Below, one piece after another: positions 7,246 to 15,728 of a stretch of DNA of 38,177 bases. The notes beneath the pieces were generated by a model. The model was given only the letters and a program-made list of their open reading frames with translations, searched no databases and had not been told where the DNA came from. Source of the stretch: CAZMGG01 sp964565715 (GTDB taxonomy: Bacteria > Planctomycetota > UBA1135 > UBA2386); the NCBI GenBank assembly GCA_964565715.1, contig CAZMGG010000046.1, positions 1-38,177 of the forward strand. The letters are read 5' to 3'. The translations under genes and the position numbers were made by a program. Each line of letters opens with the position of its first letter. Position 1 is the first letter of the stretch.

Positions 7246-9621
7246 ATGAAGTTCCGCCGACCGTCAGCGATCGCCGCTGCCCTGTTCACTGCCCTTGCCA
7301 TCGGGGTCACCGCCCCCGCCCAGGACCAGGCCCGGGTGACGCTCGGCGCCGCCCGCTTCCACCCCGCCACGGTCCCGGCCGGCGGCGAGGCCGTCCTGGA
7401 GGTCGTCATCGACGTGCAGGAGGGCTGGCACATCTACGGGGCCGGCGATCCCAACCCGGCGACGCTGCAGTTCGAGGCGGCGAAGGGCGTCGCGACGAAG
7501 GGCAAGCCGGTGGTGCCGTTCGGCAAGGCCCACGAGGCGTTCGGCGTGCGCAACTACTGGCTGGAGGGCAGGCAGACCCTGCGCCAGCGCTACACCGTGG
7601 CGGCCGATGCGGCGCAAGGCGTGGTGAAGCTGAAGGGCCGCCTCGACTACATGGCCTGCGTGCCGGAGTACTGCGAGCCGCCGGCCAACCTCGAGTTCAC
7701 CGCCGAGCTGACGGTGACCGCGCCCGAGGGCGGCGGCGTGGTGACGCAGGAGCCTGGGGCCCAGGAGCCGCCGAAGCCTGTGCCCGACACCGTGCCCGGG
7801 CTGCCGGGGCTGCCCGGAATGGGCGACGAGGACAAGAAGCTGAGCGTCAGCGCGCGCTTCGAGCCCAACCCGGCGCGGCCGGGCGAGCAGGTGCGGCTGA
7901 TGCTGGACGTGACGGTGGTGCCCGAGTGGCACGTGTACGGCAGCGCCGAGCAGAGCAGCATCCCGACCAGGGTGAAGCTGACCGAGACCCACGGCCTCAC
8001 CGAGGTGGCGCCGGCGGTGGTGCCGCCGGGCGAGCGGCACGAGGCGTTCGGCGTCGAGTCGTTCCATCTGGAGGGCAGCTTCGCCATCACCCAGGTGCTG
8101 CAGGTGCCGAAGGACGCGGCGCCGGGCGAGGTGAAGGTGGGGGGCGAGCTGGCCTACCTGCCGTGTCACGCCAACGCGTGCCTGGATCCGCAGAACGATC
8201 CGTTCACGGCGATGCTGCGGCTGGAGGCCGGCGAGGTGCGGCCGCTGGCGGGTGGCACCGGGCCGGCGAACGGCGCGGCGGAGCCGCCGGCGGGCGGCGG
8301 CGGCGACCTGCTGCGGGGCAGCCTGCTGGCCCTGATCCTGGCCAGCATCGGCGGCGGGCTGTTCGCCCTGGTGATGCCCTGCACGTACCCGATGATCCCG
8401 ATCACGTTCTCCTTCTTCACCAAGCAGGCGGACAAGCGCGGCGGCAAGGTGCTGTCGCTGTCGCTGACCTACGGGCTCGGCATCGTGCTGATGTTCGTGC
8501 TGGTGGGCGTGGTGGTGGGCGAGCCGATCGGCCGCTTCGCCGCGCATCCGGTCACCAACGTCGTGATCGGCGCGGCCTTCGTGGTGTTCGCGCTGAGCCT
8601 GTTCGGCCTGTTCACGCTGGAGCCGCCGGCGTTCCTGCAGAACCTGGCGGGGAAGGCCGGCAGCGCCGGCGGCGGCGGCCTGCTGGGCGTGTTCCTGATG
8701 GGCGCCACCCTGGTGATCACGTCGTTCACCTGCACGGCGCCGATCGTCGGTGGCCTGATCGCCGGCGTGGCGCAGGGCGGCAACACCGGCCGGGTGGCGC
8801 TGGGCATGGCGGTGTTCGGGCTGACCATGGCGGCGCCGTTCGTGCTGCTGTCGCTGCTGCCGCGCCGGGTGAAGGCGCTGCCCAAGTCCGGCGAGTGGAT
8901 GAACACGCTGAAGGTCACGCTCGGCTTCATCGAGCTGGCGGCGGCGCTGAAGTTCTTCTCCAACGCCGAGTACGCGCTGGGCTGGCACATCCTGCCGCGG
9001 CAGTGGTTCTTCGCGATCTGGGCCGCGGTGTTCGTGGCGCTGGCCCTGTACCTGCTCGGCGCGTTCCGGCGCGGCGTGCTGGGGCTCGGTCGCGGCCGAC
9101 GGGTGGGCGCCCTGCTCAGCCAGAGCTTCGCGCTCTACTGCGTCTACGCGGCGCTGGGCTTCCCCACCGACTTCGTGATGACCGCGTTCGCGCCGCCCTA
9201 CGGCCGCCTGGCGGAGAGCGCGGTGCGGGAGCACGTGATCGTCAAGGACGACTACGAGCTGGCGCTGCGCACCGCCGGCGACCAGGGCAAGCTGCTGCTG
9301 GTCAACTTCACCGGGTTTGCTTGAAACAACTGCCGCATGATGGAAGAGGGCGTCTTCCGTCTCCCCGCGGTCGCGGGGGTCCTCGAGAAGGGCTTCGTCG
9401 AGGCGCGTCTGCACATGGACTACCCGGAGCGGATCGATCCGGCCAGGTTCCCGCGGGCCTTGCAGGCCCGGAAGGAACTGGTCGCCGACACGCCGGCGAT
9501 GCCGACCTGGGCGGTGGTGGATCCGAAGACCGGCCGGAAGCTCGGCCAGCACCAGCTCAGCGGCGGCCCGAGCGAGTGGGAGGCGGGCTTCCTGGCCTTC
9601 CTGCAGGCCGCCCGGCCGTAG
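7246..9621 (+). CDS. DsbD-type thiol:disulfide reductase, probable selenoprotein (UGA at 9322-9324)
   Basis: This protein should pass electrons from the cytoplasm across the inner membrane to periplasmic thiol proteins. After a signal peptide (residues 1-25) come two DsbD-alpha-like domains, each with GWHIYG or EWHVYG and a cysteine pair (CVPEYC, C138/C143; CHANAC, C307/C312). The membrane core starts near residue 355 and carries the conserved MPCTYP (C379) and FTCTAP (C496). The C-terminal thioredoxin domain starts LLLVNFTGFA and meets an in-frame TGA at codon 693. Reading continues without frameshift as NNCRMMEEGVF, ending at 9621 with a cis-proline motif (TPAMPTWAVVDP). The TGA sits where homologues have the first Cys of CxxC, giving UxxC. 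A stem-loop follows at the right distance. Read-through gives 791 residues, a normal DsbD layout; termination would give a 692-residue protein without a thioredoxin domain. Without Sec machinery in the genome this would be a nonsense mutation. Confidence 0.85.
9339..9361 (+). promoter_or_regulatory. candidate bacterial SECIS element
   Basis: Immediately downstream of the UGA at 9322-9324 the mRNA can form a 9-bp stem (9339-9347 with 9353-9361, eight Watson-Crick pairs and one U-G wobble) closed by a five-base loop GGGCG. The loop begins 23 bases after the UGA, and its first base is G. Both agree with the published general description of bacterial SECIS elements (apical loop about 16-37 bases from UGA, G in the first two loop positions). 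A second hairpin (9363-9368 with 9373-9378, loop GGTC) follows but is too far away to be the recoding signal. Evidence is structural reading by eye; no folding energy was computed. Confidence 0.75.
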
Positions 9622-9671
9622 CCGGGCAGGGGCGCGAAACGGGCCCGCACCATGGCTATGGTGCGCGGCCT

Positions 9672-11135
9672 ATGCTGCGTCTCCGGCTGCTGTCCGCCTC
9701 CCTCCTCCTGCTCGGGCCCTGGGCCATGGCCCAGGATCGCGCGGCCCTGGCCGGTGCCGCCGACGCGCTGGCGGCGCACGCGGACCTGCAGGGCGGCCGC
9801 GTCGGCCTCTGGGTGGCCGACGCCGGCAGCGGCGAGGTGCTGCTGCAGAAGGACGCCGGCCAGGGCTTCATGACCGCGTCGAACATGAAGCTGATCGCCG
9901 CGGCGGTGGCGCTCGAGACCCTGGGGCCCGACTTCGTGTTCGAGACGCGGATCGAGACCGCCGGCGCCATCGCCGGCGGCGTGCTGGACGGCGACCTGCT
10001 GCTGCTCGGCAGCGGCGACCCGACGCTCGGCGGCGGCGGGCTGGCCGATCCGCTGGCGGTGTTCCAGGGCGCCTGCGCGCAGCTCAAGGCCCACGGCATC
10101 ACCCGGATCAAGGGTCGCGTGGTCGGCATCGACGACGTGCAGGCCGACGAGGCGCTGGGCTGGGGCTGGCAGTGGGACTACCTGCACGAGGACTACGCGG
10201 CGGCCTTCGGCGGCCTCAACTTCGCCGACAACATCGTGCGCATCGAGGTCACGCCGGTGGCCGTCGGCGAGCGGCCGAGGTTCACCATCGTGCCGCAGTG
10301 CGGCTTCGTGCTGGTGCAGCCGCAGATCGAGTGCGTGGCCGGCGGCGGCCGCACGCGGCTCACGGTGGCGCGCACACCGGGCACCAACACGATCCGCATC
10401 GGCGGCACCATCGCCGCCGACGCCGGGCCGCAGGAGGTGAAGGCCTCGGTGGAGAATCCGACGCGCTACGCCGCCGCGGCCCTGCGCACGGCCCTGCTGC
10501 AGGCCGGCATCCAGGTCACCGGCCCGGCGGTGGATCGCGACGAGGCCGGGGGGCCGTTCCCCGACAGCACCCGCGTGCTGGCCACCCTGCGTTCGCGCAG
10601 CCTGCAGGAGATGTTGCGGCCGACCCTGAAGGACAGCGTCAATCTCTACGCCGAGCAGCTGGCCCGCACCGCTTCGCGCACGGTGCTCGGCCGCAGCGAC
10701 AGCAAGGCGATGGCGGAGCACGCCCAGAACCTGCTGGCGGCGCTGGGGGTCGAGTGCAAGGGGATGGTGCTGGCCGATGGCTCGGGCCTGTCGCGGCGCA
10801 ACCTGGTGCAGCCGCAGCAGCTCGGTGCCCTGCTGCTCGGCATGCACCGCTCGCCGCAGCGGGACGTCTTCGTCCAGGCCCTGCCGATCGCCGGCCAGGA
10901 CGGCACCCTGAAGCGGCGCTTTCCCGAAGGCCACCCCGCCCGCGGCCGGGTCTCCGCCAAGACCGGCTACATCGGCAACGTCGTCTGCCTGTCGGGCTAC
11001 GTCCGTCGCCAGGCGGCCGATGCGCCGCCGGTGGTCTTCGTCACCATGCTCAACCAATTCACCTGCGAGTCGGACGCGGCCAAGGCGGCCTGCGACGCCT
11101 GGGTGGCGGCGCTGGTGCGGGCGATCGACAGCTGA
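9672..11135 (+). CDS. dacB: D-alanyl-D-alanine carboxypeptidase/endopeptidase, PBP4 (peptidase S13)
   Basis: A 487-residue periplasmic penicillin-binding protein that trims peptidoglycan stem peptides or cuts crosslinks. A signal peptide (residues 1-20, ending AMA) precedes the mature chain. The three active-site motifs are all present: SxxK as SNMK (S70-K73), SxN as DSVNLYAEQ, and KTG as SAKTGYIGNVVCLSGY. LGSGDPTLGGGG and ADGSGLSRRNLV are also typical of S13 enzymes. Length matches the family. The ATG at 9672 lies 50 bases after the dsbD stop on the same strand, so co-transcription is possible. A convergent lipoprotein gene ends 25 bases after its stop. Confidence 0.95.
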   Translation: MLRLRLLSASLLLLGPWAMAQDRAALAGAADALAAHADLQGGRVGLWVADAGSGEVLLQKDAGQGFMTASNMKLIAAAVALETLGPDFVFETRIETAGAIAGGVLDGDLLLLGSGDPTLGGGGLADPLAVFQGACAQLKAHGITRIKGRVVGIDDVQADEALGWGWQWDYLHEDYAAAFGGLNFADNIVRIEVTPVAVGERPRFTIVPQCGFVLVQPQIECVAGGGRTRLTVARTPGTNTIRIGGTIAADAGPQEVKASVENPTRYAAAALRTALLQAGIQVTGPAVDRDEAGGPFPDSTRVLATLRSRSLQEMLRPTLKDSVNLYAEQLARTASRTVLGRSDSKAMAEHAQNLLAALGVECKGMVLADGSGLSRRNLVQPQQLGALLLGMHRSPQRDVFVQALPIAGQDGTLKRRFPEGHPARGRVSAKTGYIGNVVCLSGYVRRQAADAPPVVFVTMLNQFTCESDAAKAACDAWVAALVRAIDS

Positions 11136-11160
11136 GCGGCGCGCCGCCGCCGGCGGGACG

Positions 11161-11982
11161 TTACAGCACGATGCTGACGCCGAACTGGAAGCCCTGCAGG
11201 ACCAGGTCCGCCTCGTGCCGCAGACCGCCCTCGGTGCCGTCGATGGTCATCCACGACCGCCGCCAGCCGGCGAACAGCGTCACGTCCTGCAGCGGCACGT
11301 CGTAGCCGATGCGGAACTCGAGGTCCTGCCGGGCGCCGTCGAAGTCGCCGCCCAGCGACAGGTCCGGCGAGATCGCGTACTCGCCCTGCAGCCAGAAGTC
11401 GCGGTAGTCGGCCCGCGCCCGCAGGGCCGGCGCCAGGGCGCCGCGCTCGACGGCCGTGGCGCCCTGCTGGCGCAGCCCGGAGTCCTCCTTGGCCGACAGG
11501 TGGAGCTTCCGCCAGGTGAACTGGCCGCCCACCGCCGCCCGCACCATGACCGCCCGGTCGCCCTCGCCGTAGGTGTCACGGAACACCTCGCCGAGGCAGC
11601 TCAGCCGCAGTTCGTCCATGGTGGCACCCATGTGCACCGCGTCGCCCTGCTGCAGGGCGCCCCAGTCGTCGACGAGCACGCCCTTCCGGCTGCTGTTCAT
11701 GTCCAGCCGGTAGTAGTCGGCCCGCAGCCCGGCGAAGTCGTCGCCGACGTCGGCGCGGATGCCGAAGTCCTCCTCGTGGCCGCCGAAGCCGAAGTCGCTC
11801 AGCCCCTGGGTCTGGTTGGGGGTGGGCACCGCGCTGACCAGCGACTCGTGGGCGGTGCTGCCGCGCAGGTCGTAGACCGCCAGGTAGGGCGCGACGCGGA
11901 TCTGCGGATCGTCCAGGGCCGCCGGCATCGCGCAGGCCGCCAGCAGACCGAGGCCGGAGAGGACCAGGAGTCGCGTCGCCAC
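11161..11982 (-). CDS. putative outer-membrane lipoprotein, beta-barrel-like
   Basis: I do not recognise a named family. The frame is open up to an ATG at 12072, but the residues before 11982 are charged and not signal-like, so a GTG at 11982 is preferred. This gives 273 residues that begin with a lipoprotein signal ending LLAAC (lipobox, Cys17). The mature part is rich in alternating strands with aromatic residues, for example FGIRADVGDDFAGLRADYYRL, VRAAVGGQFTWRKLHLSAK and LSLGGDFDGARQDLEFRIGY, and it ends GFQFGVSIVL. This is the look of an outer-membrane barrel or barrel-like protein. With the ATG at 12072 it would overlap the divergent gene's start; with the GTG the gap is 88 bases. No Shine-Dalgarno sequence supports either start. 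Confidence 0.65.
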   Translation of the reverse strand: MATRLLVLSGLGLLAACAMPAALDDPQIRVAPYLAVYDLRGSTAHESLVSAVPTPNQTQGLSDFGFGGHEEDFGIRADVGDDFAGLRADYYRLDMNSSRKGVLVDDWGALQQGDAVHMGATMDELRLSCLGEVFRDTYGEGDRAVMVRAAVGGQFTWRKLHLSAKEDSGLRQQGATAVERGALAPALRARADYRDFWLQGEYAISPDLSLGGDFDGARQDLEFRIGYDVPLQDVTLFAGWRRSWMTIDGTEGGLRHEADLVLQGFQFGVSIVL

Positions 11983-12070
11983 GGCGCGGACGGTACGGGC
12001 CGGCCCGACGATGTCCAGGGGCTCGACTTCCCGCTTGGCCCCGCGCCGCCGATCGCGACAGTGGGCGACC

Positions 12071-12772
12071 ATGGCGGATCCCTTCCTGGAGCGCGACTTC
12101 CGCGCCTACGAGAAACACCGGCAGGACGACCCTGAGTACAACGCCCTGCGCCTGTCCGTGCGGCGCAAGCTGAAGGCGGTGGTCGACGAGGCGCAGAAGG
12201 AGGCCAAGGCGCTCGGCGTCGAACTCAGCGCCCAGGCCGGCCTGCACCACCCCTACGTCTTCAACAGCTACCGCGTGCGCGAGCAGCGCGCCTACCTGTG
12301 CCGGTCGCCGAAGGAGCGGAAGAAGCTGGCGGCGTTCTTCGGCGAGGCGCTCGGCAAGGACGCCGAGACCCACTACATCCAGACCGTGCTGGAGGTCTGC
12401 CTCGACGACCAGATCGTCGAGGTGGCGCTGCGGATCCACAGCCAGGCGTGGTGGGACGGCGAGCACCTGCGCAAGAAGGTGCAGGACCCGGCGCGGATGG
12501 CGGAGTGGTGCGCGCTGCTGAAGTCCCTGCCGGCGGGCTTCCACATGAAGCTGCACGACTGGAAGAAGCTCTACTTCGCGGCGCAGGCGCGGCCGGACGA
12601 GCTGAAGGAGCTGTTCCAGAGCTACACGCCCGGCAACCACTGGTTGCACCTGCAGCGGCAGCTGCCGAAGGAGGACGCGCTGGCCATGGGCCAGGACGCC
12701 GTGCAGTGGGTCAAGTCGTCGCTGCTGGCGCTGCTCGGCTGCTACAAGTTCACGCTGTGGGAGCCGGCCTGA
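12071..12772 (+). CDS. conserved hypothetical cytosolic protein
   Basis: A 233-residue soluble protein with no signal peptide or membrane segment. The N-terminus is helical and charged (RDFRAYEKHRQDDPEYNALRL, then RRKLKAVVDEAQKEAKALG). The middle has HHPYVFNSYRVREQRAYLCRS, which could be a DNA- or ligand-binding beta region, and the C-terminal half has several Trp/His-rich segments (HSQAWWDGEHLRKKV, NHWLHLQRQLPKEDALAMG). Its length, composition and even codon use argue that it is real. I cannot assign a function. It starts at an ATG that pairs with a minus-strand ATG on the same bases and is transcribed away from the lipoprotein gene. Confidence 0.7.
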   Translation: MADPFLERDFRAYEKHRQDDPEYNALRLSVRRKLKAVVDEAQKEAKALGVELSAQAGLHHPYVFNSYRVREQRAYLCRSPKERKKLAAFFGEALGKDAETHYIQTVLEVCLDDQIVEVALRIHSQAWWDGEHLRKKVQDPARMAEWCALLKSLPAGFHMKLHDWKKLYFAAQARPDELKELFQSYTPGNHWLHLQRQLPKEDALAMGQDAVQWVKSSLLALLGCYKFTLWEPA

Positions 12773-12778
12773 GGCAGC

Positions 12779-12877
12779 GGCGCACGCGCGGAATCACGCG
12801 CACGCCCGGGATCACGCGTGCGCCTCGCGTTCGGCCGCCCTCGCGTCACCGCCGGAATCGGCGCACGCGCAGGATCA
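12779..12877. repeat. three short direct repeats with a hairpin between convergent genes
   Basis: The 102-base gap between two convergent genes holds three copies of a unit close to GCGCACGCGCGGAATCAC (about 12780-12797, 12798-12815 and 12861-12877, each with one to three differences); the third runs into the end of the 12875-14128 gene. Part of copy two also forms a perfect 8-bp inverted repeat, GCGCACGC (12798-12805) with GCGTGCGC (12816-12823). It may serve as a two-way terminator. The direct repetition is not needed for that. Confidence 0.55.
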
Positions 12878-14128
12878 CTGCGTGGCGTAGTTGGCCTTGA
12901 CCCACTCCGCCCACTTCTCGTCGAACGACAGCACCGACAGCCCGTAGGCCTTCTGCAGCGCGTCGCGGGTGGCGCCGACCAGATCGTTCTGGTCCGGCAG
13001 CCAGTTGGCGTCGACCCGGCCCTTGATCTCGAACAGGAACGTCTGCCACTTCTCCGGACCCTGGGCCATCATGAAGTCGACCCGCGACCAGATCGCGACG
13101 TGGTCGTCGAAGGTGATGCTGCCGAAGTCGCGCCAGGCGTAGGCCTCGCTGAAGGTGGCGAACTTGCCGCCGCCGCTGAGCAGGCGCCGGGTGTAGGGCT
13201 CCCACTTCCAGGTGTTGCGGACGTCCGCCGGGCTGCCCTCGTTCTGGTCGAAGGAGTTGAACTTCGGGCTGACGCGGCGCTCGAACCAGTGGCCGATGCC
13301 CTCGCGGATCCAGACCGGCAGGTCGTAGGAGTAGTGGCGGAAGCCGTCGAGCAGGTTCTGCGACACGTTGAACGCGACGTTGCCGTGCAGCGCGGTGTCG
13401 TCCTTCAGGCGGCCCTCGTCGGACTCGGCGGCCACGGTGTAGATCAGCGAACTGACGTCCTTGAAGTGCCAGCGCTGGCCGTACTTGGACTGCCGGCCCA
13501 GGTAGCTCTTCATGTAGTCCTGGAAGGAGCCCTCCTTGTCGAACAGCAGCACCAGGAACTTGTCGCGCATGCCGAGATAGGGCCCGTGGCCCATGTAGCG
13601 CACGCCGGGCTGCAGCACGACGTCCTCGATCCGCGCCGGGAAGTCCTTGTCGGTGACGCCGGCCAGCTTGCTGAACTCGGCGTAGATGTCCTCCAGGCGC
13701 TGGGCGAACAGGTGCAGGCGCAGCCAGGGATCGAGCACCTTGGCCTTCGGGTTGATGTTGGGGATCTTCTCGGCGAGGCGCTCGAGTTCGCCGCGGACCT
13801 TGGCGCGGATGTCGGGGTCGAACGGTACGGTCCACTGCGGCAGGTTGGAGCCGAAGCGGAAGTGGGCGGTCTCGACCCAGAGGATCGGCGCGTAGCTGAG
13901 GTGCTGCTCGATCGCCTCGGACGACACCGGGTCGGGGCCGAGGTTGCCGAAGGTGAACGGGCCGTAGGACAGGTAGCCGGCCCGGGCGAGGTTCTCGGGC
14001 TTGTTCCTGGTGTACGGGTCCTGCTTGTAGCGCGGCAGCTTGTCCGGCTTGTCCTGGGCCGGCAGCACGGCGGCGAGCCCGAACAGGAACGCCGCGGCGG
14101 CGCGATGGCGGAGGCGATGGTGGGTCAC
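12875..14128 (-). CDS. exported gluzincin-like protein lacking HExxH
   Basis: A 417-residue protein, last gene of a four-gene minus-strand operon. It starts at a GTG (14128) that overlaps the upstream stop as GTGA; residues about 8-26 form a signal peptide ending LPAQ. The layout resembles the peptidase MA-like (DUF1570-type) gluzincins of planctomycetes: an N-terminal AHFRFGSNLPQW segment, a helical middle and then PVWIREGIGHWFERR (P271-R285), which matches the P.WL.EGlA.yfE motif holding the third zinc ligand. The expected HExxH helix just upstream appears as VAFNVSQNLL, that is FNVSQ at the HExxH position. The protein therefore probably lacks the zinc site and acts as a structural or binding relative. 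This is inference from motif spacing. Confidence 0.75.
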   Translation of the reverse strand: MTHHRLRHRAAAAFLFGLAAVLPAQDKPDKLPRYKQDPYTRNKPENLARAGYLSYGPFTFGNLGPDPVSSEAIEQHLSYAPILWVETAHFRFGSNLPQWTVPFDPDIRAKVRGELERLAEKIPNINPKAKVLDPWLRLHLFAQRLEDIYAEFSKLAGVTDKDFPARIEDVVLQPGVRYMGHGPYLGMRDKFLVLLFDKEGSFQDYMKSYLGRQSKYGQRWHFKDVSSLIYTVAAESDEGRLKDDTALHGNVAFNVSQNLLDGFRHYSYDLPVWIREGIGHWFERRVSPKFNSFDQNEGSPADVRNTWKWEPYTRRLLSGGGKFATFSEAYAWRDFGSITFDDHVAIWSRVDFMMAQGPEKWQTFLFEIKGRVDANWLPDQNDLVGATRDALQKAYGLSVLSFDEKWAEWVKANYATQ

Positions 14129-15024
14129 AGGCGGGTCTTCCATTCCTTGGCCATCTCGATGGCGCGGAACACGGGCAGGTCCTCGATCGGCGGTTCGCCG
14201 TGGATGGCGCGCAGCGCGTTGACCGCCTCCTTCTTCACGTTGTGATCCTCGGAGTCGAGGAAGACGCGGATGGTGGCGGCCATCTCCTTCGGCGCCAGGC
14301 TGCGCAGCAGGCGCAGGGCGGCCATCTTGTCCAGCGGGCCGCCCTTCTGCACCGCCGCCAGCACGGCGTCGGTGGCCCCACGGCCGCGGGCCTTGGGCAG
14401 CACCTGCGCCGCCAGTTCGCGCAGGCTGGCCCAGTCCTTGCGGGCCCGCTGCAGCACCGGCGGCAGGTGGTCCCACTGGCGGAGCGCGACGAGGCCGAAG
14501 CTGGCGTCGAAGGCGACCGCCTCGTCCTTGTCCTTGGTGGCGTGCTGCAGCACCGGCAGCAGGTCCGGGTCGACGAAGGTGCAGAGACGACGCACGACGT
14601 AGCGGCGGAGCACCAGCTTGGGGCTGCGGGCCTCGCGGGCCAGCAGCGCGCCGTGGCGGGCGTCGAGGGTCTGGTCGAGCACCGGCAGGATCTTGTCGTT
14701 GACGTTCTGCGGCAGGTCGGTGAGCTGGCGGAACAGCCACGGCGCCGCGCCATCGCCGAGCGCCACCAGGGCGCTGCTGGCGTCGGCGTGCAGTTCCTCG
14801 GCCTTGCGGAACTGGGCGACCAGGGCGGCGACGCGGTCGCGCTCGGGCTGGGCCAGCTCGGGCCATTCGGCCAGCTTCTCGACGGCGGCAGGCGCTGGCT
14901 CCTGGCCGTCGGGCGCGCCCTGGGCGGGCGGCGGCTGGCGTTCCTGGGCCACCGCCGGCAGGGCGAAGAGCGGGAGCACGGCGGTGGCCAGGGCGTGGCG
15001 GAACGGGCGGCGGGGTGTCGTCAT
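14125..15024 (-). CDS. exported HEAT-repeat protein
   Basis: A 299-residue protein with a signal peptide (residues 1-26, ending AVAQ), a Pro/Gln/Ala linker and then tandem helical pairs of HEAT type. The repeats are visible as DASSALVALGDGAAPWLFRQL, PKLVLRRYVVRRLCTF, AVAFDASFGLVALRQW, LRELAAQVLPKARGRG and NVKKEAVNALRAIHG. Such proteins usually serve as binding scaffolds. ATGA overlap with the upstream gene (15021-15024) and GTGA overlap with the downstream gene (14125-14128) indicate one translationally coupled operon. Partner unknown; the neighbouring exported proteins are the natural candidates. Confidence 0.8.
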   Translation of the reverse strand: MTTPRRPFRHALATAVLPLFALPAVAQERQPPPAQGAPDGQEPAPAAVEKLAEWPELAQPERDRVAALVAQFRKAEELHADASSALVALGDGAAPWLFRQLTDLPQNVNDKILPVLDQTLDARHGALLAREARSPKLVLRRYVVRRLCTFVDPDLLPVLQHATKDKDEAVAFDASFGLVALRQWDHLPPVLQRARKDWASLRELAAQVLPKARGRGATDAVLAAVQKGGPLDKMAALRLLRSLAPKEMAATIRVFLDSEDHNVKKEAVNALRAIHGEPPIEDLPVFRAIEMAKEWKTRL

Positions 15025-15728
15025 CGGGTCTGGGAGGGGGCGGGAGGCGGCGGCGGCCGCAGCCAGTCGGGCAGCACGTCGCGGTAGTCGGGGTGGATCC
15101 AGGTCACCTTGTCGGCCATCGCCTTGCGGGTCTGGTCGAGCCAGGCGAGGTGGTCGTCGCGTTCGTGGGTGTAGAACGGCACCTGCAGCAGTTCGGCGAT
15201 GTCGTCGCCGGCCACCGCGGCGTGCTGCAGGTCGAGGGTGGCCACCAGGAGCCAGCCCTGCGGCAGCTCCAGGGGCTCGCTGACGCTGCCCAGCAGGGTC
15301 TCGTCGAAGGCGAAGCGCGCCACCGGCAGCTCCACCAGGGCGGGGTTCACCGCCTTGCGCGGCGCCGCCAGCAGGCGTCCCTTCTGGTCCAGTTCGACGG
15401 CGTTGCCGGCGACCGAACGGAGCGCGCGGGCCTTCTCGAGCTGGGCGGCCCGCTCGGCGGGGAAGTCGCGGCGGGCCAGCAGCAGCGGCAGCACGTGCCG
15501 GTCCAGCGCCGAGCGCATCTTGCTGCGGGTGCTGTGCACCGCGTAGTAGCCGTCGAGGAAGGCCACCCAGGGCCGCACGTCGCCGAAGGTGACGTCGATG
15601 CCGTCGATCGTCAGCAGCCGGTCCTGGTCGCGCGGCTCGCCGGCGGGCGCCTCCGTGGGGGAGTCGCCGCCGCAGCCCGGCAGCAGGCCGCAGAGGAGCA
15701 GGCTGAGGAAGGCGCGGGCGGCGGACAT
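15021..15728 (-). CDS. lipoprotein with SurA/PpiC-like features
   Basis: A 235-residue lipoprotein: the signal peptide ends LLPGC (Cys19) and is followed by a Gly/Ser/Pro/Glu linker. The sequence then reads LLTIDGIDVTFGDVRPWVAFLDGYY, the pattern that opens SurA-type chaperones (a 'v.v.g..it..dv..yl' start). Later parts (EELPQGWLLVATLDLQHA-like strands, AVNPALVELPVARFAFDETLLG) are compatible with a reduced parvulin-like fold, but I see no complete rotamase domain. The C-terminus is Pro-rich. A role in folding or holding exported proteins is possible but weakly supported. The stop overlaps the HEAT gene's ATG, and its own ATG overlaps the upstream stop by one base. Confidence 0.7.
   Translation of the reverse strand: MSAARAFLSLLLCGLLPGCGGDSPTEAPAGEPRDQDRLLTIDGIDVTFGDVRPWVAFLDGYYAVHSTRSKMRSALDRHVLPLLLARRDFPAERAAQLEKARALRSVAGNAVELDQKGRLLAAPRKAVNPALVELPVARFAFDETLLGSVSEPLELPQGWLLVATLDLQHAAVAGDDIAELLQVPFYTHERDDHLAWLDQTRKAMADKVTWIHPDYRDVLPDWLRPPPPPAPSQTR

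Noticed and set aside
9322..9324. Ordinary nonsense mutation that makes dsbD a pseudogene
   Set aside because: The stop sits precisely at the catalytic Cys position, the rest of the domain is intact and in frame, and a SECIS-like hairpin follows at the right distance. A random nonsense mutation would not explain all three. It stays possible if the genome lacks Sec genes.
13756..13765. A further TGTTGGGG block
   Set aside because: It lies inside the coding region of the 12875-14128 gene and has no CTGGCGGATG partner at the fixed distance.
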